Assembly (NCBI GenBank): GCA_002294045.1
Contig: DBEP01000089.1
Coordinates: 663 to 40,765, forward strand
DNA length: 40,103 nucleotides
Direction: 5' to 3'
Origin: Lachnoclostridium sp. UBA903
GTDB lineage: Bacteria > Bacillota > Clostridia > Lachnospirales > Lachnospiraceae
Positions 32,457 through 40,103 of this stretch are shown here, piece after piece. The position numbers and the translations under genes were made by a program. The notes beneath the pieces are model-generated. The model was not told the DNA's origin, ran no database searches, and was given only the letters and a program-made list of their open reading frames with translations. The first letter of the stretch is position 1. The number at the start of each line of letters is the position of its first letter.

Positions 32457-32972
32457 TTAAATCCTCCCTTCAAGGCAAAGTTTAAGCTTTTCTTTTGCTC
32501 TGGAAAGACGGCTTTTTGCCGTACCTTCAGCAATCTGCAAGATTTTTGCAGCTTCACTGATAGTCATGTCATGATAATAGACACAAAGTAAGATGTCCTT
32601 ATATTTATCCGGCAGCTTCATAACTTCCTGACGAATGAGACGATTTTCATCCTGTTGTTCTACAACGGTAAAATCATCTTCCCCTGCCATAGTGTTCTCA
32701 TGGTACTCCGTTATTGGCGTGACTCTCTGATTCCATGCGCTTTTCAAATAATCTTTACTGGTATTGATAGTAATACGTATAATCCATGTTTTAATACTGC
32801 TGCTGCCTTGAAAGGTACTGAGTTTTTGATTTACTTTTATGAAAACATCTTGGAAAATATCTTCTGCCAAATGACTATCTTTGACATACATATATGCTGT
32901 TCGCAGAACATCATTTCCGTATTTCCTTATCAATGTCTCAATGTCGTAAACCGGTTCTTTATCCTCGTACAT
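32457..32972 (-). CDS. ECF-type RNA polymerase sigma factor
   Basis: This 171-residue ECF sigma factor has region 2 (about 10-75, with AYMYVKDSHLAEDIFQDVFIKV) and region 4 (about 110-165, with LPDKYKDILLCVYYHDMTISEAAKIL and EGTAKSRLSRAKEKL). It directs RNA polymerase to stress promoters. It is followed by its likely membrane anti-sigma factor. A GGAAC-N17-CGTC promoter lies 119 bp upstream and matches the ECF type, so the gene probably activates itself. Confidence 0.95.
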   Translation of the reverse strand: MYEDKEPVYDIETLIRKYGNDVLRTAYMYVKDSHLAEDIFQDVFIKVNQKLSTFQGSSSIKTWIIRITINTSKDYLKSAWNQRVTPITEYHENTMAGEDDFTVVEQQDENRLIRQEVMKLPDKYKDILLCVYYHDMTISEAAKILQIAEGTAKSRLSRAKEKLKLCLEGRI

Positions 32973-33090
32973 TGATAACTTCCCCCTATATACTAATTGC
33001 GGTTATATTTGCCCCATCCCCTAATCCGGGCACATATTTCAGCTTCCGTATAGGTTTATAGCTGCAGTATTAGTATACTATCAACTATTA

Positions 33091-33116
33091 GACGATGCAA
33101 ATGAAACATTAGTTCC
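33091..33116 (-). promoter_or_regulatory. ECF-type promoter of the sigma operon
   Basis: On the minus strand GGAAC (33112-33116), a 17-bp spacer and CGTC (33091-33094) resemble SigM/SigV/SigW-type promoters. There is no good housekeeping promoter in this gap. This supports autoregulation of the sigma factor. Confidence 0.7.
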
Positions 33117-33141
33117 AAAAAGGACAAATAAACATAGCATT

Positions 33142-34896
33142 CTATGCCAGACCTCGTTCCGTCCCCTGTGTCAGTCTGTAAAGGCCTGCATAAACTCCGT
33201 TTCGATTGAGCAGTTCATTATGCGTGCCCCGTTCTTTAATACCTTCCTCCGTAAGAACAATTATATCTTTTGCGTTTCGAATGGTTGAGAGCCTGTGGGC
33301 AATTACAAAAGTAGTCCTGTTCTTTGCCAGCTTTTCCAAGGATTCCTGTACTACCTTTTCGCTTTCATTATCAAGTGCCGAGGTTGCTTCATCAAAGATT
33401 AGTATAGGCGGATTTTTAAGAAATACTCTGGCTATACTAAGGCGCTGTTTCTGACCGCCTGATAATTTAACGCCTCTCTGCCCGATATAGGTATTATATC
33501 CGTCCGGCAGTTCCATGATAAATTCATGGGCATTGGCATTTCTCGCCGCCTCTATGATTTCTTCATCCGTCGCCTCCAGCTTGCCGTACCGGATATTATC
33601 CAAAACCGTGCCGGTAAACAGGTAGACATCCTGCTGGACAATTCCTATGTTCTTACGCAGGGAACGTAATTTAATATTACGGATATCCACCCCGTCCAGT
33701 AAAATTTCACCGGAGGTTATTTCATAAAATCTTGGAATCAGACTGCACAGGGTAGTTTTTCCCACACCGGAAGATCCGACCAGGGCTATATAATCACCCG
33801 CATCCACTTTCAGGTTTATATTGCGGAACACATCGGATTTGGTATCATTATAACGGAAAGCTACTTCTTTAAATTCAATAGTTCCTTTTACGTTTTTTAT
33901 GGATACGGCATCCTTTTTATCAACAATATCCGGCTGGATATCCATAATTTCCATAAACCGGTCAAAACCGGTAATACCGTTTTGAAACTGTTCCGTAAAA
34001 TTAATCAGCTTACGGACCGGCTCAATAATATTATTGATATAAAGCAAAAAGGTCAGCAAATCGCTTAAAGCAATAATACCGTCCGCCATAAGGACAGACC
34101 CCCCTGCAATTACGGCCACATTAATCAGGCTGGTAAAAAAACCAAGGCCGGAATGGAACGTTGCCATCTGCTTGTAACTGTTACGTTTGCTCTCCACAAA
34201 GTGAAGATTCCCGTCGTGAAATTTGTCCATTTCCCGGTTTTCATTGGCAAAGGATTTCACTACCCGTATGCCCGATAAATTATCTTCAATCTGGGCATTA
34301 ATTTCCGCAATCCGCTCCCGGTTTCTGCGGAAAGCCCGGTTCATTTTATTTTTCATATAATAGGCAAAAATAAACATAATTGGAATAAAAGCAAACACAA
34401 TCAGGGTGATGGGTAAATTTATCTGGACTAATATAATAAAAGCACCCACAAATTTAATGATTGAAATTACGATATCTTCCGGTCCGTGATGGCATAATTC
34501 CGTAATGTCAAAAAGGTCATTGGTGATTCTGGACATTAACTGGCCCGTTTTTTGATTATCATAAAAATTAAAGGACAGCTTCTGGTAATGCTCAAAAATA
34601 TCATTCCTCATATCGTATTCCATTTTTGCACCCATTACGTGTCCCTGATAAGATATGTAGAAATTACATACCAGTTCCAGAATGGCTAACCCTATCATCA
34701 AAAGAGATAATTTTATAATGGTTTGCATGACTTCGCCGATTTCATAATGAGGCAGCAGGTCATTGGTTACGTACCTGACAATTAACGGATATACCAGGGA
34801 TATTCCTGCTCCTGTCAATGCAAAAAACATATCGGTTAAAAATAAACCCGTATATGGTTTATAATAAGATAAAAATTTAGAAAACTTTCTGCTCAT
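33142..34896 (-). CDS. ABC exporter, MsbA/multidrug type
   Basis: This 584-residue half-transporter has six N-terminal membrane segments fused to an ATPase domain. Walker A is VGSSGVGKTTL near 374, then the Q-loop NIGIVQQD, the signature KLSGGQKQRLSIAR, Walker B ILIFDEATSALD and the H-loop IAHRLST. It should export a lipid or drug as a homodimer. The ATG at 34896 has GGAGG 5 nt upstream. Starting at 34917 would add seven residues (MRRNGGK) encoded by the structured leader, which is why I reject it. The C-terminus LTQGTERGLA is close to the window's ECF operon, but transcription is separate. Confidence 0.94.
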   Translation of the reverse strand: MSRKFSKFLSYYKPYTGLFLTDMFFALTGAGISLVYPLIVRYVTNDLLPHYEIGEVMQTIIKLSLLMIGLAILELVCNFYISYQGHVMGAKMEYDMRNDIFEHYQKLSFNFYDNQKTGQLMSRITNDLFDITELCHHGPEDIVISIIKFVGAFIILVQINLPITLIVFAFIPIMFIFAYYMKNKMNRAFRRNRERIAEINAQIEDNLSGIRVVKSFANENREMDKFHDGNLHFVESKRNSYKQMATFHSGLGFFTSLINVAVIAGGSVLMADGIIALSDLLTFLLYINNIIEPVRKLINFTEQFQNGITGFDRFMEIMDIQPDIVDKKDAVSIKNVKGTIEFKEVAFRYNDTKSDVFRNINLKVDAGDYIALVGSSGVGKTTLCSLIPRFYEITSGEILLDGVDIRNIKLRSLRKNIGIVQQDVYLFTGTVLDNIRYGKLEATDEEIIEAARNANAHEFIMELPDGYNTYIGQRGVKLSGGQKQRLSIARVFLKNPPILIFDEATSALDNESEKVVQESLEKLAKNRTTFVIAHRLSTIRNAKDIIVLTEEGIKERGTHNELLNRNGVYAGLYRLTQGTERGLA

Positions 34897-34900
34897 TTTT

Positions 34901-35011
34901 CCTCCATTCCTGCGCATGAATTTGGCGCATCTGAATTTGTGCCAAGTATGTCTTTCATACTTTGGTTACACAGGCGCAAATTCCTGAGGTTGAAAGTGCA
35001 TTTCTTTCAAC
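34901..35011 (-). promoter_or_regulatory. Structured leader repeat, full copy (ABC exporter)
   Basis: Hairpin 1 is GTTGAAAG-AAATGCA-CTTTCAAC (34989-35011). A longer hairpin follows: GAATTTG and CCAAAGTATG on the 5' side, then CATACTTGG and CAAATTC on the 3' side. Then comes a GCGC...GCGC hairpin and AGGAATGGAGG. It ends at the Shine-Dalgarno of the exporter gene. The related dnaE copy has GTGTG/CACAC where this one has GTATG/CATAC. Confidence 0.8.
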
Positions 35012-35102
35012 TTTACACACATAGCATAATACCCCAGGTCTTCCTGCGGTACTGCGGTACTCCTTTTCCGGTAAATTCTTTTACGGCAATGGATTTAAAA
35101 TT

Positions 35103-35239
35103 AAAAAAGCCTGACAAAGAGTTCACTTATCTTAAGATTCTGTTGCTGAATCAAAGCTTCTTACAGCTCATAATTTCTTTTGCAGGTAAAATAAACCCGG
35201 TTAATCCAACAGCTTATTTAAGTGGTTTCTGAGTCAGGC
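35103..35239 (-). terminator. Long-looped 3' element and terminator of pfkA
   Basis: On the minus strand GCCTGAC (35233-35239) pairs with GTCAGGC (35109-35115), and six T follow. The arms enclose 117 nt with further pairable parts, including AAATAA...TTATTT around AACC-GGG-TT. A simple terminator would not need such a long loop, so this could be a structured 3' UTR or a small RNA. Confidence 0.55.
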
Positions 35240-35263
35240 ATAAAATCTAATTACAGAAATTTA

Positions 35264-36238
35264 TTATTGGGCTAACATTTTGGACATATCATATAAATAC
35301 TGGTCAATATCTTTTTTCATCGCAAGGGCTTCCTTAATATCATAGTCCACATATTTGCCGTCCCTGTATCCTACTACGCGGTTGCTGGCACCTTTGCATA
35401 ATAAGTCAACCCCATAGGTTCCCATGGCTGAGGCATGTACCCTGTCAATGCAGGTAGGACTTCCGCCTCTTTGGATATGGCCGATAATAGTTGCCCTGGT
35501 TTCCATACCGGTGGCAGCTTCGATTCTTTTGGCCATGCCGTTGGAATCACCAATGCCTTCCGCATTTACAATGATATAATGTTTTTTACCGGTTTTTCTT
35601 CTTTCTATAATTTTATCGATTATTTTTTGTTCGTCATAATCATATCTTTCGGTAATTAAGATATCCTCCGCGCCATTGGCAATGCCGCACCAAAGTGCGA
35701 TATAACCGGCTTTTCTTCCCATAACTTCAATGATGCTGCATCTTTCGTGGGAAGTTGAGGTATCCCTTACCTTATCTATCGCTTCCATCGCAGTATTTAC
35801 TGCGGTATCAAATCCAATGGTATAATCCGTACAGCTGATATCCAAATCAATTGTACCCGGTAAGCATACCGTATTGATTCCTCTTACGGCAAGGTCAGCC
35901 GCACCGCGGAAAGAACCGTCGCCGCCAATTACCACCAGACCGTCAATGTTATGCTTCCTGCAGATTTCAGCACCTTTATCCTGACCTTCCGTTGTCATGA
36001 ATTCCTTGCTTCTGGCAGTATAAAGAATGGTACCGCCCCTTTGTATAATATCAGAAACGCTTTTGGCGTCCATATCAAATATATCTTCTTCCAATAAACC
36101 GCTGTATCCCCGTCTGATACCTTTCACCTTAATTCCATTTGCCAATGCTGTCCTAACTACCGCCCTGATTGCAGCGTTCATACCCGGCGCGTCACCACCG
36201 CTTGTTAACACGCCTATTATTTTTATTTCATTTGCCAT
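35264..36238 (-). CDS. pfkA: ATP-dependent 6-phosphofructokinase
   Basis: PfkA (324 residues, usual length) phosphorylates fructose-6-phosphate at the committed step of glycolysis. GVLTSGGDAPGMNAAIRAVVR and GGDGSFRGA (Gly, the ATP type) are present, and PGTID shows Gly at the position where PPi enzymes have Lys. The usual TIDND reads TIDLD here, keeping both catalytic Asp residues but changing the Asn between them. The HIQRGGSPT motif is intact. It lies 35 bp after dnaE and is probably co-transcribed. Confidence 0.98.
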   Translation of the reverse strand: MANEIKIIGVLTSGGDAPGMNAAIRAVVRTALANGIKVKGIRRGYSGLLEEDIFDMDAKSVSDIIQRGGTILYTARSKEFMTTEGQDKGAEICRKHNIDGLVVIGGDGSFRGAADLAVRGINTVCLPGTIDLDISCTDYTIGFDTAVNTAMEAIDKVRDTSTSHERCSIIEVMGRKAGYIALWCGIANGAEDILITERYDYDEQKIIDKIIERRKTGKKHYIIVNAEGIGDSNGMAKRIEAATGMETRATIIGHIQRGGSPTCIDRVHASAMGTYGVDLLCKGASNRVVGYRDGKYVDYDIKEALAMKKDIDQYLYDMSKMLAQ

Positions 36239-36273
36239 GACTTTACCTCCAAGAAAACTAAATTGTTTATATT

Positions 36274-39200
36274 TTAATCTATTTTTCTGGCTTTTTCAAT
36301 ACTATTTTCAATTACTTTTACATTTGCTTCCGTATAATTTTGCTTTAGCTTATCAATTAGCTCTAAATCTGCCCTGATACCCATGCTTTTAGGCAGATGT
36401 TTTACGGCCTTTTCATGCTTCAGATAAATACACACACTGTCCGAGCCGTCATATTCGCTTAATATTCCGTACAGCCTTTGTTCATCTTCTTCAAAGCTGT
36501 CTTTATTTTCATATTGTATCCATATTTCTTTGGGTATACTTTCAAAGGGCAGGATTTCCTGGCAGATTAACTTGGCCGGCTTATCTTCCTCCACGGTTAT
36601 CTTTCCCTTTACCAGCACTTTATTATCCTCATTAAGAAGCATTTTATATTTTTCATAATCTCTGGGAAATACAATTATCTCAACTGCCCCAACCATATCC
36701 TCCAGGGTAATGAAGGCCATCATGGAATTCGTCCTCGTGGTTTTAACGGTTTTGGAGGTGATAATACCGCCTAATGTCACCACCCCTCCGTCTCTTACCT
36801 TGGTTTCATTCGTTTCCTCATCAATTGCAAATTCCATGGTAGTTGCCGTAACATTTTTCTTCAGTAAATCCGCGTAAGCCTCCAAAGGATGCCCGCTGGC
36901 ATAAATGCCCATTACTTCCTTTTCAAAGGATAGCTTTTGTTCCATGGTATATTCCCCTACGTCCGGCAGGTGTATCTCATGCTCCGTTTTATCTCCCTCT
37001 CCCGCAAAATCAAAAAGCGACATCTGTCCCGTAAGATTTTGTTTTTTATTCTGAGCCACATCATCCAGCACCTGCACATATATCATCATAAGCTGTTTCC
37101 TGGTTCCCTGCAGGCTGTCAAAGGCTCCCGATTTGATAAAACTTTCCACCGTCCTTTTATTTACCTCCTTACCGGATAAACGTTCCGCAAAATCCCTCAG
37201 GCTGGTAAATTTGCCGCTCGCTTCCCGTTCCCTGACCACCGCCTCAATAACCGGCCGTCCGAGTCCTTTGATGGCAGAAAGCCCATAACGGATTGCCCCG
37301 TCCGAAACGGAAAAGGTACTGTCTCCTTCATTAATATCAGGAGGCAGGATTTTAATTCCCATCTGCCTGCAGGTAAAGATATATTCCGCGACTTTACCCG
37401 GATTATCAATGACCGAGGTCATTAAAGCCGCCATAAATTCCACCGGAAAGTAACATTTTAAATAGGCTGTCTGATAGGATACCACCGCGTAGGCCGCCGC
37501 ATGGGATTTATTAAAGGCGTACTTGGCAAAGTCCGTCATTTCGTCAAAGATATGGTTGGCAACCTCTTCCGATATTCCGTTGTTAATACAGCCGGGTATG
37601 CCCTCTTCTTGATTACCGTAAACAAAATTACGGCGCTCCTTCTCCATAACGGAGGCTTTCTTTTTCGACATGGCACGGCGCACCAGATCACTGCGTCCGT
37701 AACTGTAACCGGCCAAATCACGTACAATCTGCATTACCTGCTCCTGGTATACAATACAGCCATAGGTAGGAGAGAGAATCGGCTCCAGCTGGGGGCATTC
37801 ATAAACAATGTTTCCCGCTTTATTTTTCCCTTTGACGTATTTCGGAATAAAGTCCATTGGTCCTGGACGGTAGAGGGAAATACCGGCTATGATATCTTCC
37901 ATATTTCTTGGCTTTAATTCTTTCATAAAGCTTTTCATTCCGGAACTTTCCAATTGGAAAACACCTTCTGTTTTGCCGGAAGCAATCAGGGCATATACAT
38001 TTTTATCCTCGTAATCTATTTTATCAATATCTATTTCCTCTTCTTCAATACGCTTTTTATTCACCAGACTGACCGCATTTTTAATAACGGTCAGAGTCCT
38101 GAGGCCTAAAAAGTCCATCTTAAGCAGTCCCAGCTCTTCCAGAATAGTCATGGTAAATTGGGTGGTTACGGAATCATCCGAAGCGCGGGAGAGAGGAACA
38201 TATTCCACAACCGGTGCCTTACTGATAACAACTCCCGCCGCATGCATGGAAGTATGTCTTGGCAATCCCTCCAGACGCATGGACATATCAATAAGATTTT
38301 TAATATCGTCTTCGCTTTCATACAGTTTTCTTAATTCCGGATTATTCTTTAAAGCTTTCTCAATGGTGATTCCCAGTTCCGTCGGAATCATTTTTGCCAC
38401 CGTATCCACTCTGGCATAACCTAAATCCAGGGCACGTCCCACATCCCGGATTACCGCCCTGGCCGCCATGGTTCCAAAGGTAACAATCTGAACCACCCGG
38501 TCTTTGCCGTATTTGGAAACCACATAATCGATAACCTCCTGCCTCCGTTCGAAGCAGAAGTCTATATCAATATCCGGCATAGTCAGACGTTCCGGATTTA
38601 AGAAACGCTCAAACAATAAATTATATTCTAAGGGATCGATATTGGTAATCCCCAGGGAGTAAGAAACGATGCTTCCGGCCGCGCTTCCTCTTCCCGGTCC
38701 TACCATAACTTCATGGTCCCTGGCATACCGGATGAAATCCCCGACAATTAAAAAGTAATCCACAAATCCCATGCTGCGGATGGTCTCAATTTCATATTCC
38801 AGGCGTTCGATTAGTTCCGGAGCAGGATTGGGATATCTTTTTTCCAATCCTTCCCGGCATAATTTTTGCAAATATTCCAGAGCGGTATACCCTGCCGGAA
38901 CATCAAATTTGGGAAGCTTGTATTCTCCGAATTCAATTGTAACCTCACAACGTTCCGCTATTTTATGGGTATTCTCCAGAGCTTCCCTGGCATAGGGGAA
39001 TATTTCAAGCATCTCTTCCGGCGATTTGATAAAATACTGTCCGCCGTCATAACGCATACGATTTTCATCGGTTACCTTCTTCTGGGTCTGGATACACAGC
39101 AAAATATCATGTGCCGAAGCATCGCTTTCCAGGGTATAATGTACGTCATTGGTAGCTACCAGTTCGATTCCGGTCTCATCGCTCATACGAAGAAGTCCCT

Positions 39201-39762
39201 GGTTTACTGTTTTTTGTTCCGGTATTCCGTGATCCTGAAGCTCCAAAAAGAAGTTGTCCTCTCCGAAAGTATCTCTTAAGCGCAGTGCGGCCTTTTTCGC
39301 TTCCTCATAAAAGCCCTTGCGCAGATTACTGGCAACTTCCCCTGCAAGGCAGGCGCTTAAGGCAATAATACCCTCACTGTATTCTTCCAGTACCTCATAG
39401 TCGATTCTCGGCTTATAATAAAAACCCTCTAAAAATCCTTTGGAAACGATTTTCATAAGATTGGAATATCCCGTATTATTTTGGGCCAGCAATACCAGAT
39501 GGTAATAGCGGTCGTCAGAGGAGTTGGCTTCCCGGTCAAATCGGGAGCCCGGTGCCACATAAACTTCACAGCCGATAATGGGACGGATTCCCTCAGCCAG
39601 GCAGGCACGGTAGAAATCAATTACACCGTACATGACTCCATGGTCCGTAATAGCCATACTGTCCATTCCCAATTCCTTGACCCTGGCCACCATCTCCTTA
39701 ATCTTTCCGGAACCATCCAGTAAACTGTATTCTGTATGTAAATGCAAATGCGTAAAATTCAT
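36274..39762 (-). CDS. dnaE: DNA polymerase III alpha subunit
   Basis: DnaE1-type replicative polymerase of 1162 residues. The PHP domain starts at the N-terminus (MNFTHLHLHTEYSLLDGS). The catalytic palm includes GPGRGSAAGS (355-364) and PDIDIDF (396-402) with the active-site Asp residues. A helix-hairpin-helix region and a C-terminal OB domain (GGIITSKTVKTTRTNSMMAFITLED) follow. The start at 39762 has GGAGG 5 nt upstream. An upstream in-frame ATG at 39813 would add 17 residues (MVQISDARKVCAEMEEI) encoded by the leader repeat; the family begins at MNFTHLHLH. It is followed by pfkA. Confidence 0.98.
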   Translation of the reverse strand: MNFTHLHLHTEYSLLDGSGKIKEMVARVKELGMDSMAITDHGVMYGVIDFYRACLAEGIRPIIGCEVYVAPGSRFDREANSSDDRYYHLVLLAQNNTGYSNLMKIVSKGFLEGFYYKPRIDYEVLEEYSEGIIALSACLAGEVASNLRKGFYEEAKKAALRLRDTFGEDNFFLELQDHGIPEQKTVNQGLLRMSDETGIELVATNDVHYTLESDASAHDILLCIQTQKKVTDENRMRYDGGQYFIKSPEEMLEIFPYAREALENTHKIAERCEVTIEFGEYKLPKFDVPAGYTALEYLQKLCREGLEKRYPNPAPELIERLEYEIETIRSMGFVDYFLIVGDFIRYARDHEVMVGPGRGSAAGSIVSYSLGITNIDPLEYNLLFERFLNPERLTMPDIDIDFCFERRQEVIDYVVSKYGKDRVVQIVTFGTMAARAVIRDVGRALDLGYARVDTVAKMIPTELGITIEKALKNNPELRKLYESEDDIKNLIDMSMRLEGLPRHTSMHAAGVVISKAPVVEYVPLSRASDDSVTTQFTMTILEELGLLKMDFLGLRTLTVIKNAVSLVNKKRIEEEEIDIDKIDYEDKNVYALIASGKTEGVFQLESSGMKSFMKELKPRNMEDIIAGISLYRPGPMDFIPKYVKGKNKAGNIVYECPQLEPILSPTYGCIVYQEQVMQIVRDLAGYSYGRSDLVRRAMSKKKASVMEKERRNFVYGNQEEGIPGCINNGISEEVANHIFDEMTDFAKYAFNKSHAAAYAVVSYQTAYLKCYFPVEFMAALMTSVIDNPGKVAEYIFTCRQMGIKILPPDINEGDSTFSVSDGAIRYGLSAIKGLGRPVIEAVVREREASGKFTSLRDFAERLSGKEVNKRTVESFIKSGAFDSLQGTRKQLMMIYVQVLDDVAQNKKQNLTGQMSLFDFAGEGDKTEHEIHLPDVGEYTMEQKLSFEKEVMGIYASGHPLEAYADLLKKNVTATTMEFAIDEETNETKVRDGGVVTLGGIITSKTVKTTRTNSMMAFITLEDMVGAVEIIVFPRDYEKYKMLLNEDNKVLVKGKITVEEDKPAKLICQEILPFESIPKEIWIQYENKDSFEEDEQRLYGILSEYDGSDSVCIYLKHEKAVKHLPKSMGIRADLELIDKLKQNYTEANVKVIENSIEKARKID

Positions 39763-39767
39763 AATTT

Positions 39768-39894
39768 CCTCCATTTCTGCACACACTTTACGCGCATCTG
39801 AAATTTGCACCAAGTGTGGAAAATATACTTATGCTTTGCACACTTTGGTTACGCAGGCACAAATTCCTGAGGTTGAAAGTGCACTTCTTTCAAC
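39768..39894 (-). promoter_or_regulatory. Structured leader repeat, full copy (dnaE)
   Basis: Hairpin 1 is GTTGAAAG-AAGTGCA-CTTTCAAC (39872-39894). A long middle hairpin pairs AATTTG and ACCAAAGTGTG with CACACTTGGT and CAAATT. A third GCGC-rich hairpin is followed by AGAAATGGAGG. It ends at the dnaE ribosome binding site. The copies at the ABC exporter and bacteriohemerythrin share its order and borders. Confidence 0.82.
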
Positions 39895-39959
39895 CATCCT
39901 CCTATTTACCCGGTTTTACAGGCTCATATTAATGCCTTTTGTATTTTTATAAATATACC

Positions 39960-39995
39960 TAATTATAACATATATTTTCCTTTCGTAAAAGTAAA
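39960..39995 (-). promoter_or_regulatory. Tentative dnaE promoter
   Basis: On the minus strand a TATAAT near 39962-39967 is preceded about 17 bp upstream by TTTTAC, a weak -35 box. A transcript from here would include the whole structured leader. Confidence 0.4.
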
Positions 39996-40007
39996 TGCAG
40001 ATAAATA

Positions 40008-40045
40008 TTTGTTACAGTTCAGCCTTACAGCTGAACTGCAACAAA
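40008..40045. repeat. Hairpin repeat (TTCAGC...GCTGAA), copy 2
   Basis: TTTGTTACAGTTCAGC (40008-40023) pairs with GCTGAACTGCAACAAA (40030-40045) with one mismatch, around CTTACA. The core and loop match the hairpin at 13464-13495, while the outer arms differ but stay paired. Confidence 0.8.
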
Positions 40046-40103
40046 TGATGCACAGAAACAAATATTTCAACATCCATAAATATAAACCGTCCTGTCCTAT
40101 AGT

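Noticed and set aside
34897..34917. Seven-residue extension of the ABC exporter
   Set aside because: It is encoded by the end of the leader repeat and its ribosome binding site, and the downstream ATG is well placed.
36937..39279. Several plus-strand ORFs opposite dnaE
   Set aside because: All lie antisense to well-conserved dnaE sequence and have no initiation signals or recognisable domains.
39763..39813. N-terminal extension of dnaE from an upstream ATG
   Set aside because: The extra 17 codons lie in the structured leader and include the ribosome binding site; the family starts at MNFTHLHLH.

Overview
The window looks like a chromosomal segment of a low-GC, anaerobic Clostridia species, most probably a Lachnospiraceae member (Lachnoclostridium/Anaerocolumna type). 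The reasons are the infC-rpmI-rplT cluster behind an L20-type leader, T-box control of thrS, a dnaE-pfkA pair, a YesM-type kinase beside a sugar-binding lipoprotein, LplABC-type sugar uptake genes and strong GGAGG ribosome binding sites. Nearly all genes are on the minus strand. The exceptions are a MerR regulator plus serine hydrolase (21.7-23.6 kb) and a small membrane protein (30.3 kb). I saw no tRNA, rRNA, CRISPR array, transposase or phage gene.

Layout from left to right. 0.2-3.6 kb: a sugar-binding lipoprotein preceded by a YesM-like histidine kinase, with no response regulator or permease in view. 3.6-4.2 kb: a palindrome-rich intergenic region. 4.2-5.9 kb: infC-rpmI-rplT with its leader; infC probably starts at AUU. 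6.0-7.6 kb: prfC. 7.9-8.9 kb: a small membrane protein behind a stand-alone T-box leader. 8.9-21.4 kb: a carbohydrate-use locus, in transcription order rpiR, glycerophosphodiesterase, glycoside hydrolase, then lplB, lplC, lplA, sugar isomerase, mannose-6-phosphate isomerase fusion, ROK kinase and an overlapping 50-codon ORF. 21.7-23.6 kb: merR and serine hydrolase. 23.7-26.1 kb: T-box and thrS. 26.1-28.7 kb: glycosyltransferase, YdcF-like protein and acetyltransferase. 28.8-30.0 kb: bacteriohemerythrin and sfsA. 30.3-33.0 kb: small acidic protein, ZIP transporter, and an ECF sigma factor with its anti-sigma partner. 33.1-39.8 kb: ABC exporter, pfkA and dnaE.

In the carbohydrate locus, the lipoprotein and two permeases would import an oligosaccharide or glycoside. 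The hydrolase and phosphodiesterase would cut it in the cytoplasm, and the isomerases and ROK kinase would feed the sugar into glycolysis. Matching inverted operator-like sites (about GTAGTAWTWWTAC) occur at the rpiR and lplB promoters, which suggests that RpiR controls both transcription units.

The most unusual signals are non-coding. (1) A dispersed structured leader lies directly against the ribosome binding sites of dnaE, the ABC exporter and bacteriohemerythrin. Its stem shows compensatory changes between copies, and one copy lacks exactly the middle hairpin. (2) A second T-box is nearly identical to the thrS one, promoter included, but its specifier reads GCC (Ala) instead of ACC (Thr), and it has no synthetase gene behind it. 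(3) There are several families of short palindromic or dispersed repeats, one of which supplies the C-terminal codons and stop of the phosphodiesterase gene.
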